NCBI RefSeq assembly: GCF_026262505.1
Contig: NC_067205.1
Coordinates: forward strand, 1,116,001-1,180,000
Reading direction: 5' to 3'
Length of the DNA: 64,000 bases
Source: Trichomonas vaginalis G3
Taxonomy: Eukaryota; Parabasalia; Trichomonadida; Trichomonadidae
The notes beneath the pieces were generated by a model. It was given only the letters and a program-made list of their open reading frames with translations. It made no database searches and had not been told where the DNA came from. Below, in pieces: positions 48,125 through 60,521 of the stretch; position 1 is the stretch's first letter, and every line of letters begins with the position of its first letter. A program made the translations under genes and the position numbers.

Positions 48125-49180
48125 TTTTTTAAATTACTCAATGAATAAATTTTTTCTTGTATATGACGCGTCTGACATCAAAAGATTTTGACATTTACCA
48201 CCAGAAGTACGTTAGTACAGCGCCATATAACCATACTCTGACAATATGTAATAACGTAATCGTACAATGAACCTCCATCTAATGACACAAAGTCAGTTTT
48301 CATCTATAGACAAGTCAATAAACTAGCTGTTGCTTCTAACACATGTTTGTCTCCTTCGGTATATGTGAATTTGTCTTGGAATTGAACTAGAATATCTAAT
48401 GTCATTAAATATAAGAACTAAGTGTTGAAAAGTCTAGATGGTCAAAGTTTCGCAGTCGTCAAAGATGATCTGTACTTGCATATGAAAGAATCTGACTTCT
48501 GACACGACATATCTTCTGTCAGAACTTTCTAACTTCATCGAACAGATTGTTTGAAACCATAATGAAAGTTGCAACATTTTCACACAAACTCTTTGGCTTT
48601 ATACTTCTTTCAACAGACTGCCAACTTGTCTGTTATAAGAACTCTTCAAAATCACTTGAGTTCAAAACTTTGTTGTATCTATACTTTGAATTCATGCAAA
48701 CTACTAAGTTTATATCTCCGATTGAGGAGTGAACTTGCCACAATGTGCTAGAGTTGTTCATATTCGGATCGAATAGCCTCTAGCACAGTTTTGCACAAAA
48801 TATCTTGTTAAAGAAGTATCTACACGGTTCTTGTTTTGCCAATTAAAGATGAAGCAGTTTAATTTAGCACTTGGGATGTTGTAGAGAGTTTTGCAAACGC
48901 AACATAAGATAACTCATAGACCTTTCGTTTCATTGCATAAATTTCTTTGACAGGCTAACCAAGGCTTCTATAATATTCTCCATCACTTGTCATGAATTGA
49001 TATCGTGAAGATAGAATAGTAAGTGGAGAAGGTGTATAAAACTTTATATACCTAACTGAAAAATCTCTAAACTTTGACAATAATATATCCAAGCATCTAA
49101 CATCTTCATCCAACTTGTACGACTTTTATTTTCTTAAGTTCTGTCTAACATTCTTGTTCTGAAACTATTGTGCTCTGGTT
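48125..49180 (-). pseudogene. Polinton C: SF3 helicase relic
   Basis: Matches 30965-32000 of B. Very many breaks. The 62-residue gene relic follows at about 49185-49345. Confidence 0.65.
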
Positions 49181-49374
49181 TTAAAAGACAACATCCCATT
49201 CTTTCATGACATAACATTCTGGGGCAGAGTCAACATAAATGACTAAACGTTTCAATTCTCGACTGCTTTGTTATAGTCCCAAATGGACACATATTTCTGA
49301 ATGCTTGGAAGTCATAAAAATACTGAAACATCTATTCTGTACATTTTTTATAAAATAGAAAATAAATATTTTTT

Positions 49375-50163
49375 TTTATTCTTGACTTTGTTGTCATGGC
49401 ATTTGTTGTTCTTGAGCTATTTGTTGTTGAAGTTGTTCTTGTAATACAATACTTTCAACAGTTGCATCTTCCAATTCGAAACTTTTCTGCCGTCATTGAC
49501 AAATAACATAGGACATAAAAGTTTTACAGAACAAGTTTGCGTCAAACTAAGGTTAAGTTTATTTGCTAAAGTGTTTGAGTTTACTAAGCGAAAATTCTGC
49601 CATTCGAATGAACAATAGGCAACCGACAGAGAAAGTATTGTTTTATACGCATAAGTATCTTTTGGTCATATAGTTTTTCTGTCACATTCGAATACACTTT
49701 TGAACCTAAGTTTGAAACAATATATAAAGATTAGGTGGCTTAAAGTCAATGGAAATAGACATTCCTTGTATGACACCTTTTCCGTTATAGGAAACTGTTG
49801 GTAGTAAAAACCAAAGAAATAAGTTTTGTATTATAGCTCATATTGTTTATAGTAAACTCAGTGGACATCCAAACATAATGAAACTGCTTAGTTGCAGCAC
49901 ATGTTACACCCGTACTTAAAGTATTAAATAAGTCAACAAAACCTGTTGGTGGTACTATCTGAGTAAGTATCTTCAAGGAGTAATTTTTTACCATTCACAA
50001 CATAAAGTCTTCTGGTGTCAAAAGAGCAAAACAGGCTTTAGTCGTCATTGGTTTTAAAGTTAGTTTACAATACTGTCCTTGAGGACTTTGTAAGTTTGTT
50101 GTTTTAGAATTATATGACTCAGGGTTTTTAGTCGGTTAGTAAAACCATTATTCTTCTGCCATT
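49375..50163 (-). pseudogene. Polinton C: penton-type gene relic
   Basis: Matches 32228-33028 of B, with many breaks. The three small genes that follow in B are also present as relics at about 50165-50360 (-), 50365-50745 (-) and 50763-51215 (+). Confidence 0.6.
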
Positions 50164-51215
50164 ACTTAGCAAATAAATTAATGAAATGTTGTGGTCGTCA
50201 AATATTTTATAACGTCTGGGAAACTATATTTTAAGTTCAACGTTTCACCTCCTTTCTAACGTATATCTTGTCAATGACATTATATGAAACACCACAGCAA
50301 GCAATGTCGGGTTCTATTTCTTTGATGTTTATCAGTCGTCTGCCTCTGTCAAAAGTTTCATGTTCTTTCAAACTTCAAGAGGTGCAATGACATATGAGTT
50401 CACTTTACAGGGTTGTGTTCGACCAAGTTTTTAACATTATACCTAAAGCTTGACAAATCCTTCTCCTGAGTTTAAAGTTTGTTTTTCAGTTGTTGGTAGT
50501 CGTTTCGATAATATCTGCAACAGAACTTAAGTCTCTGCTAACTTCAGGTATTGGTTTGTTTCTTTTACAGGAACAATTGTTATACCCATCTTCGTCTTCG
50601 TATGGTTTCCCCACTTCAACATCTCTTTCTTTGACATTGAACAACAACACTTTGAACTGTTTGTTTGAGTTGGTAATTTAACTTCACATCTGCCACGCCC
50701 ATTAAACTTTTGAAACATTACGCTTTCTATTTTTCGGAGAATGACATTTACTTAGATAAAAGATGGACGTTATTCGAGTATCTCTTCGAATTGAAGCAAA
50801 ACAAGTTTACACACACAAACAATACACATTACATTGACAGATAAGTTCTTTTAACACAAACAATGAGAAATTGTTATAGAAATAGCAGTCTTGCTGAACC
50901 AAAATATTTCATAAAGCAAAGAAAGTTGGTATAAACGAATGGTGAAAGTTCTTGAAGCAGACAAAAATATAACAACAAAACTGACATATTTCTAAAGGTA
51001 AGTTTATAATACAATTTATGTCAAAACTGGCGTCTGTCAATATTGAACGGAGAGAGTCAGTTCAAAACATACTTACTGACCTGCTGCCAAAACTGCTCGA
51101 TGGAAGCTGTCGTTATACCAATCATGAGGAGACCCAGCAGTTTCATCGAACGAATCTTCAAAAGAGCATCTTCCGTGAAAAGTGCTATTGGTTTGTAAAC
51201 TTCTTTTGCTTTCAT

Positions 51216-52675
51216 TCATCTTGGACCGTCTCCTTCACCAGTATATTGTATTTGAACTGTACCAACAGTTGAAAATACCACCCATAAAGTCTTCTGAGTC
51301 AGCAAATGGAATGCCAGCCAAAGTTTGAAACGGTCTCCATTTGTATATTGAGTTTTTTGACCTCTGTATGGGGTCCATACTTTCACATATGGCATAATAG
51401 AACTTGCATTTCAGGGTTAATGTTGTTGTGAAGTTGTTGTTAAAGTTCATAGCATCTAATGTCAAGTTGTATGACCTCCATATCCTCAAACTGTAGAATA
51501 TTATTCTCTTGGATAATATTTGCCATCTATGTTTAATGAATATTAATACGGGTTGTAGAAAACAGAATAGTCATTTTAGTTCGTCTGAACATGTACAAAC
51601 ATAGTATCTGCATGTTTCATTGCAGTTGTTAAGCAATATCGTTTTGCAACCTGGGTCAGCACTTTGGTTTCCACACTTCACCTGCAAAGTTCTTTGACAG
51701 ATATTTTGGTGTATAGGGAACATAAGTGGAACTGCAATATATTTGGCAGCTAAAAGCATTTGAAATATCTGGGGTCCAACATATAGACTGCAAGTCTGCT
51801 TTTCTATTCTCTTGGCATTCAAACTTTTTCGCATGTGAACTTAACTGGTCCCAAGCATCTCCAGCAGCATTGAAATAATAGTTTACTCATGTGTTGAGTT
51901 GAGAAAACCAAAGTCTAAGTTCAACTTTGTTTGCCAAAATGTCGGCGAATGACATTTTATTTTCCCTTTACCTCCGTAAAGAGTGAATGGGTCTTGTGTT
52001 GTGCAATGACTAAGTTATTTTTGCTTGGAGTAAGTTTCGATAGAAATTTTCCTGCAGTTTGGCAAGTATTCTTAAAAACCTGAAGATGAGGAAAGTGACA
52101 AAGGAACTCTAAGTTCAGATTTTACTTTGGTTACTGCTGCTGCATTTGCCAGAAAGGTTAACATAAACTCCTGGAACGTTAGGGTCAAGTCTTCTTATTT
52201 TTCTCAAGTTGGCATACTGGTCTGTTTTTCTCAGCTTGTGTGTACTGAGTTTCTCAAAGCGAACCATTCATAGTTTGTGCCCATGTTACTGTTTGAAACT
52301 AAGTCAGAGTTAGAAATATATCTTATATTCCCATGAAAACTTCTGGAGGCATATTTGGTACCGACATAGAAAATTCCTTTGCACTTTCTTTTCAGACAAC
52401 TTGCAGAAGGTTTTATTTCAATGTCTTGTTCCCGTATAAGAAAGAGTTGTCAATAGAAATATATGAACCTGTCGCAAGCAATATCTCTGTTGTTGAAGAA
52501 CTTCTCAAACTCACCTAACGTTTCCATAAGAAACAGCAGTTGTAATTTCGTAAGTTCCAGGAACTATTTCTGACCTTCTAATGGCATTGTCGCATTCGTT
52601 ATACCTACGAAACATTCCATTCAATGCATCCAAAACTGTTGGCGTTATATTCTGAGCGCGTACATTTCATATGAG
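51216..52675 (-). pseudogene. Polinton C: major-capsid-type gene relic
   Basis: Matches 34082-35543 of B in order and start context (TTTTACTCATATGAA leader). Many breaks. Confidence 0.65.
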
Positions 52676-52699
52676 TAAAATATAGAATAGTTGGATTTT

Positions 52700-53414
52700 A
52701 TATGTCAATTATAGAACCACGTGGACCAAGCTTTATTTCTCCCTGACTGAGTTTTTTAACTCTTCTTTTTCCTTCATGTGCCCTCTGCTTGAAGTTGTTG
52801 CATCTTTGCATATGTTCATCTAGTATGTTGAAATTTCCATGTCCTTTTTGCCTTTTGGCTCTGGTCGCCGCCCATTCTCAGGTAACCTATATCCTAAGAA
52901 AGATTTGTCATAGTCTGTATTGTGAGTCTTCCGCGTTTGTTTGCATGACTCTTTCCCTGATGTTCCGGTTCAAGCTCTTCAAACAGAGCTTGTCCATATG
53001 GTATATAGCTGTTTCCCAAATATAATGTTGTTTGTAGCCATTCCTGGTTTTCTTTCCATGTTTACCAACAATATCTTTTGTGAATGGGAAAGCTTTTACC
53101 CAATCTTTCATCTTGCGTCATTTATTTCTGGAGTTGGTTTTTTATTTTGTCAAGGAACGATGTTTTTTCAATACTAACATTTCATTTGGTACTGTCCATT
53201 TGAGTTTTCTTAAATATTCATCCCTTCTCAGTTCATTTGTTCTGCAAAGTAAGTGTTTTATGACATTTTGTAAACTTTCATTTGCAAGGTCATGTACATA
53301 GGTTCTTCTTCTTCTCCCTCCCTAACTTTCTTTCTAAACTCTTCACCAAATATACCATCCTCTATGGTTCTGTGTAGTTCTTGAGATAATATGTTCTAGA
53401 ACGTCCAGGTGTTA
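52700..53414 (-). pseudogene. Polinton C: large structural gene relic, partial
   Basis: Matches the C-terminal part of the large gene of B (from about 35576 to 36265). It then joins fibre-gene sequence of copy D at about 53415. Many breaks. Confidence 0.65.
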
Positions 53415-53618
53415 ATTGGGATTGGACAGGAATGACAAAAGGTAAAGGATATGATGTTAAAGACGACGTTAAGTTTGCTATAAATTGTTACTGGAGTAAC
53501 ACTGAGGGAGGAGGAAGCCATACACATCGCATTACAGGATATGCAGAAACAACGGGACAAAAGTAAAGACTACATGCCACCTTACATGACAGTTTACGCA
53601 TGGTATAGAAATGCTTAG
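53415..53618 (+). pseudogene. Polinton D: fibre tip fragment
   Basis: Encodes the tail-collar tip region (TKGKGYDVKDDVKFAINCYW) to the stop. It starts abruptly at the junction with copy C. Some residues follow A rather than B, so the fibre tip is mosaic between copies. Confidence 0.65.
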
Positions 53619-54568
53619 TCGTCATTTTCAACTTCTTTAGCATATTCGTCAGGAGTTGTCTTATATTTGTTAGGAACTGTCTTTGAAAGTATACCACCTT
53701 GAACTTTGACAAGTTTGAAACGAGGTCTGACAATAGTAGTTTTATCTTCTGCTTGCAGTCTGTACATTTTGCCATGTTTGCCTAAAACTTCATAATATTC
53801 TCTTGTATACTTTCTTCTATTTTTACGAACACGAATGCGAGTACCTGTCGGTTCCCATTGTTGTCATAGTCAATAGTATTTTCATATGGGTCGCGTTTAG
53901 GTATTTCTATTTTTACTTTGTCACCTTTCTTAAGTTTGAAGCCTGGCATTCTTTCTTGTTTTCCTTTTGACTAAACTATTAAATATATAGTCTTTCTCTA
54001 AGTCAGGGTTGTTTTTCATTTCTTCGGGGGAATGGTTTCCCAAACCTTTTTGTTTACGGCTATTGTAAATATTTAAAACTTGTCTCATCTTTGCCATGGA
54101 GAAGTGTCTATACTTGTCGTCATATGACATTTCATACCTCACCACCTTGTGGTTGATTTAAGTCTCTTAAGATTTTTATACAACTGTCAATGACACCAAG
54201 AGCAGAATGGTTTTGGTCGACAATGAAATATTGGTTTACATTTTTTGAACGCAGATAGTTTTTAATATCGTCTGATTTGAAAGAACTTTCACAGTCAGAT
54301 GTCAGTTTTGTTGGATGGTATTTGTCAACGAATATTGTCAAAGCAGTTTTCACATCTAAAATATTTTTGGACCATAATGGTATGGCTTCACAGTATCTTG
54401 TGTTTTGACCAACAAATATTAGCCAGTATGGTGGTCCATCTTCTCTATACCTCGGAATGTTTTCCAAGATATCCATAAACCAAGCATTTGGTGTTGAACT
54501 AAAGATTTTTACCATGAGTGCTTTCTTTGTTGCTTTAGAAACATAGGGTCCTTGTTTGGATTCGTCAT
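53615..54568 (-). pseudogene. int: Polinton D: integrase, broken
   Basis: Near-identical to 19379-20338, with WFMDILENIP, LTSDCESSF and KKGDKVKIEIPKRDPY regions present. About four breaks. Confidence 0.75.
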
Positions 54569-54584
54569 TTTTAACCCATAAGAA

Positions 54585-54987
54585 ATGGGTTTATTTGGCG
54601 CATTAGCAGGAGTTGCATCCAGATTTTTACCCGCAGTGGGAACAATAGCCAGAGGTGCATTTGGAATTGGAAGGAAGATTTTGAGTACATTAGGTATACT
54701 TAAAGAGAAAGCACAACCTATTATACAAACTGTACAGAAAGGTTGGGATGGTAGCACGAGATGCAGCAAATCTTATTCCAAATCCTGAAACAAGAGGAAA
54801 AGTTCAAGGATGGATGGACAATGTAGGAAGACAAGCAGGAAACTATTATAACAAAGCAAATGACTACTATAACCAAGCAGGACACTATATGGACCAAGGT
54901 GAAAGATTCTTTAACAGAGGATATAACCATGCACAACAGTGGGTAAACAACAACCAACCTCAACCGCCTCAAACGTGGGGAATGTAA
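54585..54987 (+). pseudogene. Polinton D: amphipathic-helix gene, broken
   Basis: Same gene as 20355-20756 (MGLFGALAGVASRFLPAVG to PPQTWGM). About one break. Confidence 0.6.
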
Positions 54988-55005
54988 ATTTTTTACTGAG
55001 ATGAA

Positions 55006-55158
55006 ATGAACAATACAGCATTGAGACAAATGGGTTCAAGATGGATTTGTCGACTTCCAGCAGTTACACAACGTGTTTGTCAAGTTCTTCCTATACCTCA
55101 GGAAGTTTTAGACCGACTTAAAAAACAACAACAACCAGTTGAAAACAAACCAAACTAA
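55006..55158 (+). CDS. Polinton D: 50-residue protein with conserved ends
   Basis: Reads open: MNNTALRQMGSRWICRLPA to QQQPVENKPN. One residue shorter than B. The leader TTTTTTACTGAGATGAA is present. Confidence 0.6.
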   Translation: MNNTALRQMGSRWICRLPAVTQRVCQVLPIPQEVLDRLKKQQQPVENKPN

Positions 55159-55177
55159 AATTTTTTACTGAGATGAA

Positions 55178-55760
55178 ATGACCGAAGAAGTTGAAACGGT
55201 AGATTTGACACCACAAACAAAAAGTTCAGAACCATTGTCAAAACCTGTCAAAGAACTTACAGATGAAGAGAAAAATTCAATAATAGAAAGTGCCAGGTCT
55301 GGAAATACAAACCCTAACTATAAAGTCACTTTTCATAGAAATGGAACGGCTAGTATCTCAAAAAAGAAACAGACTCTCACAAATAAAATATTGAAGTCTG
55401 AAGGAGCTTTCGAGACAACAGATGGAAAAGTTTACTTCACTGACCAACAGTTCATTATAGAACATCTCATTGACTTAGAGTCGAAATATTCTAAACTTTA
55501 CAACAAACACAAAAAGTTGAAAGGAAAACAAAAACAAATGGCATATGATATTTATGAAGATGTTGACGACACAACTGTTCCTGCAGTGAGGTAAAGTCAG
55601 AGGAACCGAAAAGTGACGAAAAACCGATAGAAGAAGAAAACCAAAAACTGAAGATAAACCAAAACCAAAGTTTAGTTTCCAAACTAAACCAAGTCAACCT
55701 TCATTAGCTGGTATGGGTTGGCGTCAAAGACTTATGGCAGCAGGCGGTTATGTAAAGTAA
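55178..55760 (+). pseudogene. Polinton D: relative of the 194-residue protein, broken
   Basis: Starts MTEEVETVDL and ends AAGGYVK like B. Broken about twice. Confidence 0.6.
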
Positions 55761-55787
55761 AGAAAAATTTTTTTTATTTTTATAAAA

Positions 55788-57934
55788 ATGCCCCCGTATA
55801 GAATGGATAGAAGGTCTGCTAGAATAAAAGCAGAGTTAGAAAGATATGGTTGGAGAAGTTTCAAGAAGTTTAAATATAGGAAGGGAAGACCCATAAAAGT
55901 CTATGACAAACTGTCTGGTCTGCTACGAAATGGACTTGGAAACAGCACGCACAAATTATCCAAACAGACTAGAGAGGTTAGAAGAAGAACGTCTTATGGA
56001 CATGCCTTCGATGTTAGTGAACCTCAAGTTGAAGGACACGACGGCTTTGCCAGATTCTACTGGAAACATGACGAACAATTGCATCCTTTGAGAAGGAAAA
56101 AAGGAAAAGGTGAAGACGCACATGCTCCCATGGAAAGAACAAGATATGCATATGAAAGTACGTGAAGTTAGAAGTAAATTACATCTGGTCGAACCTTTAC
56201 AGTAAATTTACGAAGGAAAGAACAAAGAAGGCTTCATGGGTGTACTTGCTGCCATACAAGACGGAAATAAGAAAGGACACAATCTCAGATTGACCATAAC
56301 AGATTTGGATGGTCACATTTACTATGCACATGGCAATGACAAACAGCTGCAATGCTTCTTGACGCTTTCAAGACTACAAAGAGAGAACAAATGGTTGACT
56401 CCGACTCAGACATTTTGAATGCAATTGAAGGAATTGCAAGTGTCAAGTTTCGAATGGTACCAACCTAACCTCAAGCAGTCAGACAACATGCTGGATACTT
56501 CCCGTTCATAAATAAGTCTGACATTGACTTGACAAGGTATGGAATTTACAATTCAATTGAAACAATTGTCAATGAACCTTGCATTCTTACATGTCTCAGG
56601 AACTCTGGTCTTGTTACAGAAGAGAAGATGAAGTATCTTGAGTCATGTGTGAAGACAAGGTACATTCTCAGAGGTCAATTGGCAAAAATTGCACCGTTGG
56701 CAAATGTCAATATCCGAGTCAACATACCTACAGCTAAAGGTTCTTCACATGACGACTATGTTGTTGAGTTCAAATTTACCATGGTTGAAGATTGTAAATT
56801 GTCCACAACCACTTCATGTTGAACGAAAGTCTTACAAACCCCATTGTTCGGAAAAGGCAAGTGCAACATTGTCAGAGCTGTAAACATTCTTTTCGAGAAA
56901 GGTTTGTTGGAACCAATTCCAGATGACAAGCTGACAGAAACTTTTGTACCAAAAGAGACGAAACAAACTTTTCACTGTTAGCAAGACCAAAAGTTGTTCC
57001 AGACAAAGTTCTAGTACAAAAGAAGTACACAATTCCACAAGGAGTTGGATTGTTCGGATACCAACCTGAACCAGAAGAACTTCCAATGAGGTTGCAAGAA
57101 CTTCAAGATGCTATAAACAAACTTCCATTGAGACATCCAATTGACGTCAAATTGTATTGGAGAGCATCTGAGTTAGGTCAGAAGGTTTTATATGAAACAG
57201 GTTGCTTCGACGATGTTTATGAGATAACAGGAGAAGTTTCTCAGAAGATAAGAGACTCACTTGAATTTCCACAAACTGGACCAATTGGTTGCGACAAGTT
57301 CGACTCAGATGAAAAGATATACTATGTCGACCTTAACGCTGCGTACATGAGGTTCGTCCAATATATCCGACTGGAATTCCAAACGAAGATGGAGAGTTCC
57401 AGGAAGGAACTATACAGTTGGAAAAGTCATACAACAACTCTATGATATTAGGAAAGCTTCAAACCCCAAACTCGCAATGACACTGAAATTGCTTATGAAT
57501 TCGACATGGGATATTCCATTAAAAACCTCAAGAGATGAAGAGTAAACATTATGAGAAGGTCGACAACTTTGTTGAAAGGTTTTCTCCTTTTGTTTTGAAG
57601 TACGAATTCACTCAAGGTCAAAGTGGCTTAGTAACCACATTAAAACCTATTGTCGAACATTGGTCTTACCCTCAGTTCGCAAAGGCAGTCCTTGACAACT
57701 ACAACAAATTCTTCTCCGAAGTCAAATCCGAAAGTTGTGGTTTACTATGAGAACATTGACGCACTCATGACGAACGAAGAAGGGTACAACAAACTCATTG
57801 AAATGGGCATGGTCGGTGAAAAGATGGGTCAATTCAAATTGGACAAAATTTTCACCGAAGTTCATGTCCTCTCCAAGCGTAAGTACTGGGGCATACTTGA
57901 AGACGGCACAGAAATAAAACATTGCATGAAATAA
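55788..57934 (+). pseudogene. polB: Polinton D: PolB, broken
   Basis: Same start and end as B. DLNAAYM lies near 57325 and YYENIDALM near 57740. About ten breaks. Confidence 0.75.
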
Positions 57935-58201
57935 AAAATTTTTATTCGAATTTGAATTAAAATGTGGGAATTCTTGGGAACGGGAAAGGCTTATTTACTT
58001 GAGGAACAGGTAAAGGTGGTGGAGGTGGAGGGGTGGCAACCAGTCCATTTATATTCCTTCCTAGCTAATTTCCGTTTAATTTCATGGTCGCCCTCGGAGT
58101 CTTTGAATCGGACAGGTCGAGTTACACCATTCTTGGTCTCAAAACTCATATATAACCTGTTTGTCTGTATTTTCGTCGACTATGGCACGAGACACGAACA
58201 T
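57900..58201 (-). pseudogene. Polinton D: proline-rich gene, broken
   Basis: Matches 23629-23976 (MFVSRAIVDENTDK start, Pro run). Broken. Confidence 0.5.
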
Positions 58202-58231
58202 TGACCAAACGGACAAAAAGTGTCATTTCGG

Positions 58232-58476
58232 ATGGTCACGCAGCCAATCGCATTCGAGCACTTCGAAGAAGCCTTACGTTCCAAGGGAGAGGGTGTCTGG
58301 TGCAAGGCAGAGGTCATGAACTCTACGAGCAGTACATCCTCAATGCCTGGGAGGACAAATCGTCCTTGGATTGGCAATTCTACCAACTCCTCTGGGACGA
58401 CCTCCTACGCAACTGGGATAACGAAAGAGCCCAATTCAAAGGTAGGGAACTAATTTTGCAAATTACCTTAATTTAA
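58232..58476 (+). pseudogene. Polinton D: acidic aromatic gene, broken
   Basis: Matches 24010-24273 (MVTQPIAFEHFEEALR). Broken about once. Confidence 0.45.
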
Positions 58477-58542
58477 CATACTTATCCAAATAAACACCTA
58501 AATTTACTTGGGGTTTCCCCCTAAAATAAAATTTTTTTACTC

Positions 58543-59259
58543 TTAGAACCACTCGAGGTTCTCCTTACGGTTGTTGAGCTTGTCACCGTCAATGTGTCTG
58601 ACCTCGTCTTCTTGCCTGGATTTGGAACCCATTGAATTGCGACAAGCTTGCCCATGGAGATTGAACCGCGATTCCGAAGGTTAAGGTTCAAGTGTCCCAA
58701 GTTGTTGAGGACTGGGGTAAGAACCTTGCCTGTCTCCTTGTTGCGGATTTGGTATGGGTAGGGTTGGGAAATTTCGTAAGCGTCATCGGCAACAAGGGTT
58801 GCCCATGTAGCGGCTTCAGGAACTTCTTCGTGTTTCTCTTCTTCCTCTTCTTCCTCTTCTTCCTCTTCTTCCTCTTCTTCCTCTTCTTTGATAATACCTT
58901 CGCAATTCTGTGTTCACGAAGTACGGTGTTGCATGTTCTGTCCTTTCCGAGTACCTTCCAGATGGCGTCTATCTCTTCGAAGAAACGGTAGATGAGTCTG
59001 GCAAGGTCTCGGTTCTCTCTCGCGTAAATGTGCGCAAGGTTTCCGTGAAATCGTTCAGGCATTTCTCATTGGAAGCTTGGTTCTGAGGACTTCGGACTTT
59101 GAGATTGGTCATCTCTGTCATAAGACTACTTTGGAGAGTCTTAATGGTGTTTGTCAGATGAGCTTTCAATTGGGCAATTTGAATTTGAACTGGGCGCTTG
59201 TCTGGCAACCTTGAAAGGACATCTGCTATTGTGTTCGGCTTCGGTGCTTGTTCGGACAT
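58543..59259 (-). pseudogene. Polinton D: coiled-coil/HNH gene, broken
   Basis: Matches 24323-25021. The Glu-run repeat near 58830-58890 is longer than in B, and the stretch just before the NUMOD4 part also differs. A few breaks. Confidence 0.6.
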
Positions 59260-59291
59260 CGAAAAAATGAAGTGGTTTGAGAATGGCGGTT

Positions 59292-59876
59292 TTACTTCAA
59301 AAAGCTTGTTATGACAGTTATGTCATACAACAAGTTTAAAATAATATCTTGTTCTTCTTCTGAACGTTTGTTGTCTCTTCCGATAAAAGTTTCGAACATG
59401 AGAACCAAAAAACGTTTTTTTGAGATTGCGGAAGAGTTCAGGCAAACGTTCATATTCTGGATATGTTGGGAGCAGTTCAAAACATCTGAGCTGACTTTCG
59501 GACAAAATTGGGACAATGTCAGAAAATTCATCTTTGGTCGGACTGCTTGAAGGTAAGTCCCTTACATGTAAGTAGCTCTGGTAAAGTCTTCTCATTTCTG
59601 CTAACTTTTGGAGTATAGCTTCGTAGTTTAGAAGTTTTAATTTTAATGTCTTATTCCACTCTTGACATCTAAACGGTAACTATCCATGAGGTCAAGAGTA
59701 GCTTTGGTAGCTTTAAGTGGAGCTATCTGTTCCTTGACTCCTGCAATTTTGGTTGCAATTGTGATTTGAGCTCCTTCAAGTTCGCCGTCTATGTCGTTCT
59801 CAACGTCTTCAACGATGGCTTGAAACTCTTCATCGGTCCATTGAGATTGGTGTGGGACGAATTTAACTTGCTTCAT
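59292..59876 (-). pseudogene. Polinton D: coiled-coil gene, broken
   Basis: Matches 25054-25638 with the same start (MKQVKFVPHQSQWTDEEF). A few breaks. Confidence 0.55.
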
Positions 59877-59902
59877 TCAAAAAATGAAAAAAATGTTTTT
59901 AC

Positions 59903-60292
59903 TCAAAACGTTAAGGTTGACTGAACTGGTTGGATGTCGCCTTCACAGGTTATGTAGAACGGCTGACCCGAGAAGTGAAGGAGAGACTGAATTGCCAATT
60001 TCATATGGGGTAGGGGGTTCTCCTTGTTTGGTATTTTTATCCAAGGACGTTTGTTTAGGAACTTAACAAGAGCTTCTCTTTTGGCGTCCTTTATGCCATC
60101 GTAGGCTGTCCCGTCTGGTATTTGAATTGGAATTCCAGTCGAAGTCTCGAGCTGAAGTGTAGACCTTCCAGAAATAGTGGTGAACTTGACCTTGGGCTTC
60201 ATTACCCTGCGCAAGTACTGCTTAACAACTTCATTTATCTCTATAAGGTAAATTGCCTCGTCAAATCCTTCTGGCATTCCGAGTCCTTCCAT
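59903..60292 (-). CDS. Polinton D: 129-residue iteron-associated protein
   Basis: Reads open from MEGLGMPEGFDEAIYLIEIN, the start aligned with B. It shares EVVKQYL near its N-terminus with the A copy rather than with B, so this part of the family is mosaic. It has a slightly different C-terminal end from B. Iterons lie directly upstream. Confidence 0.6.
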   Translation of the reverse strand: MEGLGMPEGFDEAIYLIEINEVVKQYLRRVMKPKVKFTTISGRSTLQLETSTGIPIQIPDGTAYDGIKDAKREALVKFLNKRPWIKIPNKENPLPHMKLAIQSLLHFSGQPFYITCEGDIQPVQSTLTF

Positions 60293-60298
60293 CCGACA

Positions 60299-60507
60299 GG
60301 AAAATATTTTCCCGACAACTGGAAAAAATTTTCCCGACGACAGGAAGGACTCTTCCAGTTGTCCGTCCGTAAACCATTCAAATTTTCGAAAATTGAGAAC
60401 TTTTTGGTCGAACTTCAGAAAAAGTTTTTCCTTCCGACAGGAAAGGTTTTTCCTTCCGACAGGAAAGGTTTTTCCTTCCGACAGGAAAGGTTTTTCCTTC
60501 CGACGGT
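60299..60507. promoter_or_regulatory. Polinton D: palindromes and 22-bp iterons
   Basis: GGAAAATATTTTCC begins at 60299 and a GGAAAAAATTTTCC dyad follows. About four 22-bp units of the type GACAGGAAAGGTTTTTCC then fill about 60420-60507. Same place and spacing as in B, but with a related, not identical, sequence. Confidence 0.65.
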
Positions 60508-60521
60508 TAAGCCACAAACAG

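Larger units (their letters stand above)
38764..53414 (+). mobile_element. Polinton/Maverick copy C, very heavily broken
   Basis: Collinear with B from inside PolB to inside the large structural gene and in the same orientation. The first ~10 kb differs from B and D mainly by single-base length differences, well over a hundred of them; the last ~4 kb is cleaner. Both edges are abrupt joins to other Polinton parts, not element ends. It may be a real relic or a poorly resolved assembly segment. Its iterons at 44810-45000 and 46010-46070 are mostly of the D type (GGTGARA). Confidence 0.75.
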
